This document shows positions 14,730-23,197 of a DNA stretch of 64,000 bases, one piece after another. The DNA is from Nonomuraea antri (GTDB lineage: Bacteria; Actinomycetota; Actinomycetes; Streptosporangiales; Streptosporangiaceae). How positions within the stretch are numbered: position 1 is the stretch's first letter; the number at the start of each line of letters is the position of its first letter. Where the stretch lies: positions 1 through 64,000 of the forward strand of contig NZ_JABCPZ010000004.1 in the NCBI RefSeq assembly GCF_013283785.1. The letters are read 5' to 3'. Position numbers and translations under genes: made by a program. The notes under the pieces are model-generated. The model was not told the origin of the DNA. It did no database searches and saw nothing but the letters and a program-made list of their open reading frames with translations.

Positions 14730-15122
14730 ATGACGCTCAACCGCCAGGTGGCCGAGGGGATTGAGGGGATCCGTCTGCAGGTGGACCCTAGTCAGGTCAC
14801 GGTGCGCGAAGACAATGAGGGTGGTGCTTTCGTGATTGTGGAGAGCATCACCCTCGGCGGTGACCTGTACCAGCAGACCGAGTCCTGGATCGGCTTCCGG
14901 ATCACCTTTCAATATCCGTACGCCGATGTGTATCCGCACTACGTCCGTGGTGATCTCGCCCGGTGTGACGGAAGCCCCTTGGGTGAGGCCATGAGTGTCT
15001 CTTCATTCGAGGGGCGGCCGGCCATCCAGATCTCTCGGCGCTCCAATCGTCTCAACCCAGTGACCGATACCGCCGTGATCAAGCTGGTGAAGGTGATCGA
15101 GTGGCTGCTCACCCGTCCATGA
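14730..15122 (+). CDS. Prokaryotic E2-like protein of the ubiquitin-like operon
   Basis: 130 residues from ATG 14730 (MTLNRQVAEGIEGIRLQVDP), 1 bp after the multiubiquitin stop. The core FRITFQYPYADVYPHYVRGD followed by LARCDG resembles UBC-fold E2-like proteins of bacterial ubiquitin systems. In these, beta-strands with YP..P are followed by a catalytic Cys, and the Cys in LARCDG is the only good candidate. Position between the modifier and the E1 gene supports the role of carrying the modifier from E1 to the target. It overlaps the next gene by ATGA. Confidence 0.7.
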   Translation: MTLNRQVAEGIEGIRLQVDPSQVTVREDNEGGAFVIVESITLGGDLYQQTESWIGFRITFQYPYADVYPHYVRGDLARCDGSPLGEAMSVSSFEGRPAIQISRRSNRLNPVTDTAVIKLVKVIEWLLTRP

Positions 15123-16552
15123 AATCCTGGACATTGACGCTCAGCGAAAGCGTCATGCGCCAGCTACACGATCAGCTGTTTCCTGGAGACGGGGAAGAGC
15201 ATGCAGCTGTCCTCACCGCGGGAGTGGCCTCCCTCTCCAAGGGGGGACGCCTTTTGGCCCGAGAGGTCATTCCAGCGATCGACGGACGCGACTATGTCCC
15301 CGGTACGCGAGGACATCGAATGTTGACCGCTGCCTTCGTCCGGGAGGCGGCCCTGTACTGCCGCGATGAGCGGCTTGCCTACCTCAGCGTGCACTGCCAC
15401 GGCGGCACGCGATCAGTGTCGTTCTCATCAACTGACCTGCGTTCCCACGAACGCGGTTATCCGGCCCTTCGGGATATTCTGCGTGGCCAACCCGTCGGGG
15501 CCCTGGTCTTCGCACAACAGGCCGTCGCGGGCGACCTCTGGCTCCCCGATGGCACACGGCAGGATCTCGCCGAAGCACGCGTCGTCGGACGCTCATGGCG
15601 GAGCCTGTACCCGTCGCCACCGGTCTCGCTCGATCTGGCGGACTCAGCCTACGATCGGCAGACGCGCTGGTTCTCCGACCGGGGACAACTTCTTCTCAAT
15701 CGTCTCAAGGTTGCAGTCATCGGCGCCGGAGGAGCGGGCTCCCTGCTGGTGGAATACCTCGCTCGGCTCGGCGTAGGGCACCTAGTAGTCATCGACCCCG
15801 AACGGATCGAGCTCACCAATCTCCCACGCGTTGTTGGAAGCACCCGGTGGGATGCGCGGACCTGGTTCACTCGAGACAACCGCCCTGAATGGATGCGCCG
15901 GTTGGGCAACCGAACAGCGACTCCCAAGGTGCGCATCGCCGCACGTGTCGCACGAGTGGCCAATCCGAAGGCTCGTATCGAGACCATCTTCGGCGACATC
16001 GCGGATGCCGCCGTGGCGCAATGCTTGGTGGATTGCGACTTCATGTTCCTTGCCGCTGACACCATGCAGGCGCGCCTGGTTTTCAACGCACTCGTCCACC
16101 AGTACCTCATCCCGGGCGTCCAAGTGGGTGCCAAGGTCCAAGCAGATCGAAGCACTGGCGAGATCCTCGACGTCTTCAGTGTCCACCGACCAATCACACC
16201 GGATCTCGGCTGTCTGTGGTGCAACGGGCTGATCAACGCAGCGCGCCTTCAGGAAGAGGCCCTAGCTCCCGATGAGCGCCGCGCCCAGCGCTATGTCGAC
16301 GACCCCACAGTGATCGCGCCTAGTGTGATCACGCTGAACGCAACCGCGACTGCCCACGCTGCTAACGACTTCTTGTTCAGTGTGCTTGGTCTCCTGCACC
16401 AGGACGCTCAACACGACTTCCAGCGCTGGGTGCCGAGATCAAACGAGATGTACTACGACGGGATTCGCCGGGACCAGAGCTGCCCCGAATGCGGTCTGAA
16501 GGGACGCTTTGCCAGAGGCGACGCTGAGCGGCTGCCGACACGCGCGTCTTGA
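15119..16552 (+). CDS. JAB deubiquitinase-E1 (ThiF) fusion enzyme
   Basis: 477 residues from ATG 15119. The N-terminal JAB/JAMM domain (~1-150) has H92-x-H94 in LSVHCHG and S103-x-x-D106, close to the metallo-isopeptidase signature. The ThiF/E1 adenylation domain follows, with the Rossmann loop VAVIGAGGAGSLLVEYLARL (~198-217), LVVIDPERIELTNLPR and paired CLWC/CPEC cysteines likely binding zinc. E1 activates the modifier's C-terminus with ATP, and JAB proteins mature or remove it. Fusing both with a preceding modifier and E2 makes a compact, self-contained conjugation cassette. Bacterial versions are known in antiviral defence. A terminator follows. Confidence 0.88.
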   Translation: MKSWTLTLSESVMRQLHDQLFPGDGEEHAAVLTAGVASLSKGGRLLAREVIPAIDGRDYVPGTRGHRMLTAAFVREAALYCRDERLAYLSVHCHGGTRSVSFSSTDLRSHERGYPALRDILRGQPVGALVFAQQAVAGDLWLPDGTRQDLAEARVVGRSWRSLYPSPPVSLDLADSAYDRQTRWFSDRGQLLLNRLKVAVIGAGGAGSLLVEYLARLGVGHLVVIDPERIELTNLPRVVGSTRWDARTWFTRDNRPEWMRRLGNRTATPKVRIAARVARVANPKARIETIFGDIADAAVAQCLVDCDFMFLAADTMQARLVFNALVHQYLIPGVQVGAKVQADRSTGEILDVFSVHRPITPDLGCLWCNGLINAARLQEEALAPDERRAQRYVDDPTVIAPSVITLNATATAHAANDFLFSVLGLLHQDAQHDFQRWVPRSNEMYYDGIRRDQSCPECGLKGRFARGDAERLPTRAS

Positions 16553-16564
16553 CTCGGTCCACAT

Positions 16565-16594
16565 ATAGCCCAGCTGAGCGATCGGCTGGGCTAT
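16565..16594. terminator. Bidirectional terminator between convergent operons
   Basis: ATAGCCCAGC (16565-16574), a 10-nt loop, GCTGGGCTAT (16585-16594): ten perfect pairs. It lies between the ends of the convergent E1 fusion gene and the YhaN-like gene, so it can serve both. Confidence 0.85.
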
Positions 16595-16611
16595 GCGTGC
16601 TCGTCGAAGTC

Positions 16612-19600
16612 TCAGCCGCTCGTGGTCGTGGCGGACGCGAACCGTGGTAGCCGGTGCACGTGTACCCGGCCACTGGGAAGTTCTGTCTGGGCGAGCTCGG
16701 CCAGGTGGTCGTGGTGGGTGAAGACGATCGTCTGGAACCGCTCGGACATCTCGTTCAACACGCCCAAGGCGGCACGGGTTCGCTGGTCGTCGAAGGTCAT
16801 GAAGATGTCGTCGACGATGAACGGAAGCGCACCATCCTCCTCGGCGTACCGCTCCAAAGAGGCCAGCCGCAGCGCCAGGTAGAGCTGGTCCCGGGTCCCC
16901 TCGCTGAGTCGGTCGGTGGTCAGCAGCTCACGGCCGCGTCGTGCCAGCACGATAGTGGAGTCCCCGTCCTCGTCGAGCTCCATCCCCCTATAGCCGCCGA
17001 GCGTCAACTGCTGGAACAGCAGGCTCGCTCGCGTGAGCACGGGGTCCTGCTGTGCCTGCCGATACCCTTCCATGCAGGACAGGATGATGTTCCGGGCAAC
17101 CTGCAGGCGGAGGTACTCCTCGCTCTCCTCCAGCAGCGCGGCCGCGGTGGTCGCCACGCTCGCGGCTGCCCGCGTGGCGGTGGCGGAACCATCGAAGCGG
17201 GCGAACTCCGTCTTTTTCTCGCCGAGAAGCAGGGACTGACGAGTCCGTTGGTCGTCGAGGTCGGTGACGCGTTCGGTGAGGGTGATTAGCCTAGCTCTGA
17301 GCAGGTCCTCGTCGGTTTCGGGAATCTCCGCCATGAGCGTTTCCGCGTCGGCGGGAAGCGCCGCTTTGACCTCCGCGAGTGCCTCCTTGAGCCTCCCGTG
17401 GGTCGCACTCCGCTGTACGGCTTCGCTCAGGGCGTCAATGCTGTCCACCTCGGCCCTTTCACAGAGCTGCGCGAGTTCGCTTCGCAGTTCCTTGAGGGTC
17501 TCTTCAAGGGCACGTGCCGTCGGACTCAGCTCGGCCTGATCGCCGAGAAGAACGGCCTGCCGATCTGCGGCGGAACGGTTCTTCCCGGCCTCCCGGTAAA
17601 GACTTCCGACAAGCTGGTGACGTTCGATCTCATCGTCCGGCATCGCATGACCGCAGGCGGAGGCGGTGGCGGCCAGCAGTGAGTGGAACCGGTCAAGTGC
17701 GGTGACGGCCTTCTCGGAGTCACGCTCGTTCCTGGCCGCCTCCGACATCCACGTGGCGACTTGCCCGAGCCGTTCCAGATCGGTGAGGGCGGCGGCAGTG
17801 TCCCTGTCTGTGGGAAGTTTTGCCTGTTCGAGTAGCTTCTGCCAGGTGGTCTCCCAGCCGGCCAGGCTCCGTTCGTGCTCGGTGACTTCGGCTTCGGCGG
17901 CGGTCAGCTCCTCGCGCGCCGCGACAAGCTGAGCCTTGTACGCGTCGTGCGTACGCGTCAGCTCGTCCTGCTCGGCCAGCCGCTGCTCGGCGACCTCGCG
18001 CAGTTCGGGAAGTTCCGCCAAGGCATTCTCAGCCCCTAGGGAAGAAACCTCCTCCGGCGACCTCAGCACCTCGCGGAGCCGTGCGATGTGCAGACCGGCA
18101 TGCTTACGCAAAGAGGAGAGGCGGGCTCGGGCGTCAGCCAGCTCCCTGAGATTTCCCCGGAGCCTCTCGACACTGTCCAGCGTGGACGTGGCGGCACCGG
18201 GTTTGGGCGCAGGGCCGGGGAATCCTTCCCACAGGCGGTCCCACTCCGCGTCCAAGTGGTCGGCCCGGTCGTCCTGGGCAGCCTGCTCCTCGCTGAGCGC
18301 GATCAGCGCCTTCTCATCATTGCCGATCTCGAGCTCCAATCGGTAGCGATCGGCGATGCGGGACGCGTCCCGGCGCATCCGGTCGGCGATTTGGTCGGCG
18401 CGGTCGATGGCTAGCTCGAAATTCCCAGCCTGATCGTGCCGCCCATCGCGGATCACGAGCCAGAGCTCCTGCCGGGCGGTCCTGGCCTCCCCGAGCTCCG
18501 CTTCCGTGGGGGGCGGGTCACCGCTCAGCAGGGTCGCCAGGTCGAGACGCTTGTCATCCAGCCTGGCGATCAGCACCTTCCGCTGCTTGGCCAGCTCGCG
18601 CCCCTCCCGCTTCAGGTCCTTGCGTGCCTCCACGTGCTCGTCGATCTGGGGGCGAGTGGGCACGGCCATCACATCAACCTGCTGCGCCGGGATTCGCAGC
18701 TCCAGGGCGAGCCGCTCGACAATACTGTCCAGACGCCGGACGTCCTCGTCAGCAGTGGCCATACGGGTGAGCAGGTCCTGAGGGACGGCGTTGAGTGCGG
18801 CGTGGAGAGGCTTCGTGTCCTCGATCGCAGTAAGCTCGCTGAGCCGCTTCTCCGCCGCCTCAAGGTTGCGTCGGCGCTGGTCCACTGCCTTACGATCCCG
18901 CATCAGGGCGGCGTCGATGGCGGTGCGCTGGTCGTGCAGCTCCTGGATGCGTCTCTGCACCGACGCGGGCACCGTGTAGAGGTCGATGTCGTCCAGCGTC
19001 GCGTTCACATGGACCTGGGTGAGGGTGGAGAGTGCCTGGTCACGGAGATCCTTGATGGTGTCGGAGAAGCTCGTGAGCCGTTCGGCCGCTTCCAACGCCG
19101 CCTTGCGGTCCTGGTAGAGGCTGTCGATGGAATCCTGCGCGGCAAGGAGATCGTCGTCGACGGCCAGCTCGTTCAGCTCGCCCACGACGTCGTCGAGGCG
19201 CCGCCGCGTGTCAGCCAGTTTGCTCTCCGCCAGCCGCAGGTCCTCCCGCAGCAGGGGAAGGCGTACGGCGACGTCCGGCGGAGTGATTGCGCCGTCAGCT
19301 TCCAAGGTCTTGAGGTCGGCCAGCAGGGTAGTTCGTCGGTTGAGCGCCGGGAGCGCTTGGACAAGCCGCTCCACACGGGACTGGTCGCTCCTGAATTGCT
19401 CCAGCTCCCTGGTGAGTTTCTTGAGAGCCTGCTCGGCGTCCTTGACCTCCTGCTGCCTGTCGAGGTACTCCTGCGGACGCAGGGTTGCTGCACGGACCTG
19501 GTTGTGGGCCTGCTTTAGCTCCGCGAGGAGGACGTTGATCCGCGGGTTCTGGCCCCGCCGCTTGTACAGGTCGCCCAAACGCTCCTCGATCGTACGCAGC

Positions 19601-20073
19601 GCGTCGGACAGGCGGCCTCCCGACCGGGCGGCGGCCAGCGCCTGCTTGAAGTCTCCGCCTCCGCGTGCCAGTGCCTCACCTCCCCGTCGCAGTTCGGCGC
19701 TGCCCAGAGCGAACACCGACGTGAAGGTCGACCGGTCGATGCCTCCCAGCATCGTGTTCAGCACCGACTGGTCCAGCGGCTCCCCGTCAACCCGGCGAAG
19801 CGGCGTCTTGCGTGCCTTGACCCTGATGAACTCCAACGAGGCGCCTGCTGAGCCCCGTACCAGCGCACCGAGCCGTAGTGCGGCCCTGTCATGGACGAAG
19901 TCGTAGTGCGATCGTTCGTCGATGCCATAGAAGAGCTGGTCGAACGCGTGCAACGCGGTCGATTTGCCGGCCTCGTTTGGCCCGGCGATCACGTGGATGC
20001 CGGGTGCCGACAGATCCAGCACCATTCTGCTGAAGGGACCGAACGCGATCAGGTCCAGCCGGTCGACTCTCAT
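16612..20073 (-). CDS. YhaN/SbcC-like SMC-type ATPase
   Basis: 1153 residues from ATG 20073 (MRVDRLDLIAFGPFSRMVLD). Walker A is GPNEAGKST at 31-39, preceded by the SbcC-type N-terminus. A very long coiled-coil middle (~170-950) contains many heptads. At the C-terminus the ABC signature region LSEGTRDQLYLALRLASLE and Walker B LPFIVDDIFMTFDDQR complete the ATPase head. With the metallophosphatase just upstream it forms an SbcCD/Rad50-Mre11-like complex. The short N-terminus and AAA_27-like head point to the YhaN branch rather than true SbcC. Such pairs process DNA ends and structures and are suspected in phage or plasmid defence. The genes overlap by ATGA. Confidence 0.9.
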   Translation of the reverse strand: MRVDRLDLIAFGPFSRMVLDLSAPGIHVIAGPNEAGKSTALHAFDQLFYGIDERSHYDFVHDRAALRLGALVRGSAGASLEFIRVKARKTPLRRVDGEPLDQSVLNTMLGGIDRSTFTSVFALGSAELRRGGEALARGGGDFKQALAAARSGGRLSDALRTIEERLGDLYKRRGQNPRINVLLAELKQAHNQVRAATLRPQEYLDRQQEVKDAEQALKKLTRELEQFRSDQSRVERLVQALPALNRRTTLLADLKTLEADGAITPPDVAVRLPLLREDLRLAESKLADTRRRLDDVVGELNELAVDDDLLAAQDSIDSLYQDRKAALEAAERLTSFSDTIKDLRDQALSTLTQVHVNATLDDIDLYTVPASVQRRIQELHDQRTAIDAALMRDRKAVDQRRRNLEAAEKRLSELTAIEDTKPLHAALNAVPQDLLTRMATADEDVRRLDSIVERLALELRIPAQQVDVMAVPTRPQIDEHVEARKDLKREGRELAKQRKVLIARLDDKRLDLATLLSGDPPPTEAELGEARTARQELWLVIRDGRHDQAGNFELAIDRADQIADRMRRDASRIADRYRLELEIGNDEKALIALSEEQAAQDDRADHLDAEWDRLWEGFPGPAPKPGAATSTLDSVERLRGNLRELADARARLSSLRKHAGLHIARLREVLRSPEEVSSLGAENALAELPELREVAEQRLAEQDELTRTHDAYKAQLVAAREELTAAEAEVTEHERSLAGWETTWQKLLEQAKLPTDRDTAAALTDLERLGQVATWMSEAARNERDSEKAVTALDRFHSLLAATASACGHAMPDDEIERHQLVGSLYREAGKNRSAADRQAVLLGDQAELSPTARALEETLKELRSELAQLCERAEVDSIDALSEAVQRSATHGRLKEALAEVKAALPADAETLMAEIPETDEDLLRARLITLTERVTDLDDQRTRQSLLLGEKKTEFARFDGSATATRAAASVATTAAALLEESEEYLRLQVARNIILSCMEGYRQAQQDPVLTRASLLFQQLTLGGYRGMELDEDGDSTIVLARRGRELLTTDRLSEGTRDQLYLALRLASLERYAEEDGALPFIVDDIFMTFDDQRTRAALGVLNEMSERFQTIVFTHHDHLAELAQTELPSGRVHVHRLPRFASATTTSG

Positions 20074-21305
20074 CGTGTCCGTCCCTCCATGAGCATGGAC
20101 TCCAGCAGATCGATGGCGTCGTCGCCGAGGCGCTGCAGCCACTCCGGGTCATCGGGACGGATTCCGTCCTGGTTGTGCACGTCCAGCGGCAGCTGAGGGT
20201 AGAGAGGGTCTTCGGTGACCATCCGGTGCAGAGCGGTGGTGTCCGAGCGGAGCGCTGCCGCCGTGCGCCGGAGATCGGCGAGCAGTCCTATGGTGCCTTC
20301 GCCGGGAGTCTCTGGCAGCCGGGTCTCGATGCGCACCTTCTCCACCCACAGGTCGCCGAGGTCGTTGGCGAGTGAACGGACCTCGTTGACGAACTGGTGC
20401 CGCCCGTTCCACAGCCGGAGGTGAGCGCTGCTGCGGCCGACAAGACTGACTCGTACGGCTTGGAGCTTGCCGGAGGGCAAGCCTTTGAGCCGGACCTGCA
20501 CCAGATCCGCGACGGCATCGAGGTCTCCGGCCCCGGAGACGTCGATGCGCAGATGCTCCCAGCGCGCCACGTCCAGGTCATGGTGGATGGCCGAGCGGAC
20601 GCGGAGGTCGTCGCCGACCGTGACCAGGGTGCAGCCCTTCGGGCCCGTCTCGCGGGCGTGGCGGCCCTGGATGTTACCGGGGAAGACGATCCACGGGTCC
20701 TCCTGGACGACTTCCCGGTTGTGTACGTGGCCGAGCGCCCAGTAGTCGTATCCCTTTCCCATGAGGTGATCCACCGTGCAGGGGGCGTACTTGTTGTGAC
20801 CGTCGCGACCATTCAGCGCGGTGTGCAGGAGCCCGACGTTGAAGAGGTCCCGGCAAGGAGGGGGGTAACCGAGGGCGAGGTTGTCGGTGATGTCCCAACG
20901 CGGGAATCCCTGCCCGTGCACCGCCAGCCCGACCTTCTCGTCGCGTACGGTCTCCGGCTCTTCGACGTCGAGCATGCGCACGTTGTCCGGCAGCGGCAAC
21001 CGCCGGGTCATCTTGTTCTGTGCGTCGTGGTTCCCCGAAACGAGGTAGACGGCGATGCCCTGTTCACGCAGCAGCGACATCTGCTTGCCGAAGAACAGCC
21101 CGGTCTGGAAGTCGGGCCAGTCACCGTCATAGATGTCGCCGGCGAGGAGAACACCGTTAACTGACTCCGAGATCGCAAGCTGGACGAGGTTCTCCAACGC
21201 TCGCCGGGAGGCGGTACGCAGTTCCTCGGCCGGTGCGCCCTCGTATACCGACAAGCCACGGAGCGGGCTGTCGATGTGAAGGTCGGCGGCGTGGATCAGT
21301 TTCAC
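20070..21305 (-). CDS. YhaO/SbcD-like DNA exonuclease (metallophosphatase)
   Basis: 411 residues. All calcineurin-like metal motifs are present: D-x-H in IHAADLHIDSP (residues 7-9), GD in VLLAGDIYDGDW, GNHD in LVSGNHDAQ, and GHVH in WALGHVHNRE. The C-terminal 130 residues form the capping region. It is the Mn-dependent nuclease subunit (Mre11-like) working with the ATPase encoded by the overlapping downstream gene. It is the first gene of the operon. Upstream lies an insertion-sequence relic rather than a related gene. Confidence 0.92.
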   Translation of the reverse strand: MKLIHAADLHIDSPLRGLSVYEGAPAEELRTASRRALENLVQLAISESVNGVLLAGDIYDGDWPDFQTGLFFGKQMSLLREQGIAVYLVSGNHDAQNKMTRRLPLPDNVRMLDVEEPETVRDEKVGLAVHGQGFPRWDITDNLALGYPPPCRDLFNVGLLHTALNGRDGHNKYAPCTVDHLMGKGYDYWALGHVHNREVVQEDPWIVFPGNIQGRHARETGPKGCTLVTVGDDLRVRSAIHHDLDVARWEHLRIDVSGAGDLDAVADLVQVRLKGLPSGKLQAVRVSLVGRSSAHLRLWNGRHQFVNEVRSLANDLGDLWVEKVRIETRLPETPGEGTIGLLADLRRTAAALRSDTTALHRMVTEDPLYPQLPLDVHNQDGIRPDDPEWLQRLGDDAIDLLESMLMEGRTR

Positions 21306-21419
21306 GCGTTCTCCTCAACCGGTTGATCCTTTAATGATTGATGATGACGTGTACGTAAGGTGGAGGTGGGGCGATAGAGGATATTGATGGTTACGTTCCA
21401 ATGAGGCGTGACTAGGTGA

Positions 21420-21641
21420 AATATGAGGTCCTGGTCCTGCCATGTGATGGCCACCAGGCTCGAGTCGCGGCCCTCGACCTGACGCAGAAGCCCCTGCCCG
21501 CCAGTCAGGTCGATGAAGGCCGACGTGTCCCCGGTCGGCGGTCAGCCGGTAGGTGCCGATGCCCGGGTGGTGCCAGCAGGGTTGGCCGTGACGGATCTCA
21601 TCGATCCCAATCTCGCAGTCCGGCTTTGACCGCTTGGGCAT
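21420..21641 (-). pseudogene. ISL3-family transposase fragment
   Basis: The minus strand reads CEIGIDEIRHGQPCWHHPGI, GTYRLTADR, then after a frameshift AFIDLTGGQGLLRQVEGRDS. ISL3 transposases carry the same block (GIDEV.RGKP.W..... ..LVADRWHT.FVDL..GQGLLGQVEGR) at the start of the DDE domain. Only about 70 codons and no terminal repeats remain. The rest of 21306-21775 shows nothing else I can name. Confidence 0.65.
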
Positions 21642-21775
21642 ACCGCGTCGGCGTAGGGTCCAGCTGACGCATTTTCACCCGGCCTGTGCGACAGCGTGCC
21701 CGTCAACGGCGATGGCCCACACGAGCGCGGCAGCCGCAACGTGGTGCGTGTGCCGTCCAAGGACGGTCGTTCGTA

Positions 21776-22216
21776 TCAGAATTCGTTGCGCAGAGCGTCG
21801 TGCTCGTCGTCGTCCGACATTGTGGACGGGCCGCCGAAATCGTCGATGGTCAGCCCAGATCTGGATGACATGGGATGATGCGGCGGTAGCCGTGCGAAGC
21901 GCGTCTGCTCGTCGAACTCCAGCACCTCCCACTGGAATCCGGTCATCCACGTCTCATCGCGTTGTGCGAAGCCGAGCAGCGCACGGACCAGGTCAGCGCG
22001 AGAGCGGGCGATGGCCCATACATGCCGCCTGGCCTCTCCCGCTCGATGCTCCATCAAGTAGTGCTCTGCCCCGGCAATCTTCGCTACCTGGACGTACCAG
22101 GACTCGTCTTCCAGCTCGACTAGTAGTGCGCCGATGTACGGCAGGCCGGCCACCGCCCAGTCGAGGGCATCCCGACTGGCGAGGAGCGTTTGCCGGCTGA
22201 GGATGAGCGCGGCCAT
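21776..22216 (-). CDS. Hypothetical protein coupled to the PASTA gene
   Basis: 146 residues from ATG 22216, overlapping the stop of the PASTA gene (ATGA). Sequence MAALILSRQTLLASRDALDW, ALLVELEDESWYVQVAKIAG, RSRADLVRALLGFAQRDETW. It appears soluble and alpha-beta, with an acidic C-terminus (GPSTMSDDDEHDALRNEF). I recognise no family. Tight coupling suggests a function together with the upstream membrane-anchored PASTA protein. Confidence 0.6.
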   Translation of the reverse strand: MAALILSRQTLLASRDALDWAVAGLPYIGALLVELEDESWYVQVAKIAGAEHYLMEHRAGEARRHVWAIARSRADLVRALLGFAQRDETWMTGFQWEVLEFDEQTRFARLPPHHPMSSRSGLTIDDFGGPSTMSDDDEHDALRNEF

Positions 22217-22665
22217 CAGGACGCCTTCGTGCAGGTGAGCACGATGGTGGTGCCGACCTTGACCTTGGTGCCGACCCCGTGGAACTGCTTGGTCACCGTC
22301 CAGTTCTCCGGCAGGAGAACCATCGTGTCGTATTGATCCTGCGAGCCGAGCTTGATGTCGCTGAACTCGTTCCATCCCCGGTCCACCAGCCACTGACGGG
22401 TGATGGCGGCGTTCTGCCCCTTGAAGTCGGGCAGCTTCACCAGACGGCCCTTCTTTTCCTTGGCGGGAGGAAGAGAAGTGGCTTGCAGCGCCTCGGTGGG
22501 GGCGGTCTCGGTGGGGGACGCGGTCGTGGTCGGCGTGTTGCCGACACTTCCTACGGCCACGCCACCGACACAACCCGCGCCCAAGGCGAGAACGGCGATC
22601 AGCGCGACCGCGGGGCCGGAGAACCCGCGACGCGCAGGAGGTGGCATGGGGGGCTGGTAGGTCAT
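22216..22665 (-). CDS. Membrane-anchored single-PASTA-domain protein
   Basis: 149 residues. A Pro-rich N-terminus (MTYQPPMPPPARRGF) is followed by a hydrophobic segment with AVLALGAGCVGGVAVGSVG, a Thr/Ser/Pro-rich linker, and one PASTA-like domain (VKLPDFKGQNAAITRQWLVD, FHGVGTKVKVGTTIVLTC). The Cys in GAGCVGG is not a clean lipobox, so it is probably a signal anchor with an extracellular domain. PASTA domains sense muropeptides or beta-lactams. Stand-alone PASTA proteins like this are common in actinobacteria and of unknown role. Confidence 0.8.
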   Translation of the reverse strand: MTYQPPMPPPARRGFSGPAVALIAVLALGAGCVGGVAVGSVGNTPTTTASPTETAPTEALQATSLPPAKEKKGRLVKLPDFKGQNAAITRQWLVDRGWNEFSDIKLGSQDQYDTMVLLPENWTVTKQFHGVGTKVKVGTTIVLTCTKAS

Positions 22666-22680
22666 GGGGATTCCCTGGAA

Positions 22681-23133
22681 TCAGGCGGCCAGCGCCGCGT
22701 CAAGATAAGTGATGTCGCGGACCGCGACGTAGAGACGCCAGCTGAGCAGGCCGGTGCGGGAAACCACCGTGACCCGCACGTCGTGAGCGGTCAGCCAGGC
22801 GGCGAGGTCTGCGAAGTAGCCGTCGCCGGAGCCGATGACCACTCGCTCGAACCGGAGGTCGATCCGGTCGTTGACGGCCGTCTCGGCGAGCACGCTGTCG
22901 GCGCCGTCCCGTCCGGAGCGGGTGAGGATCTGAGCGCCGTGGATCACTCGGCCCACCTCGGCCAGCGATCGGGGGTTGACCCCGACGACGAACTGGTCCA
23001 GGGCACCGACCGGCACTCGGCACAGGTAATCCGACATGGTGTCGGCGATCTCCGTCGCAGTGGGCGACGGAGATGCAGCCAGGTTCTCGATGTCCAGTAA
23101 GTGGATGGCTCGTCCTGCTCGCAGAGTACGCAT
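22681..23133 (-). CDS. NYN-domain (PIN-like) putative ribonuclease
   Basis: 150 residues from ATG 23133 (MRTLRAGRAIHLLDIENLAA). The pattern fits the NYN/PIN-like fold: the first strand with D-x-E-N (LLDIENL), then GADSVLAETA, and a central strand plus acidic loop ERVVIGSGDGYFADLAAWLT, followed by a final strand VRVTVVSR. The conserved Asp residues (first strand, GAD, SGDGYF) would bind Mg for RNA cleavage. It is followed by the PASTA operon after 15 bp, though a functional link is not evident. Confidence 0.8.
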   Translation of the reverse strand: MRTLRAGRAIHLLDIENLAASPSPTATEIADTMSDYLCRVPVGALDQFVVGVNPRSLAEVGRVIHGAQILTRSGRDGADSVLAETAVNDRIDLRFERVVIGSGDGYFADLAAWLTAHDVRVTVVSRTGLLSWRLYVAVRDITYLDAALAA

Positions 23134-23197
23134 CACAGCTCCCTTGCACCTCACGTACAAGAAGAATAGAGACTGTGAACTTAGTATGCAAGCATTT

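Noticed and set aside
18436-19518. 360-residue plus-strand ORF
   Set aside because: Lies antisense inside the YhaN-like ATPase. Long antisense frames are a by-product of high GC at third positions, and it has no domain.
16612-21305. Canonical housekeeping SbcCD
   Set aside because: The ATPase resembles the YhaN branch and the pair lies among accessory genes, so I call it YhaO/YhaN-like.
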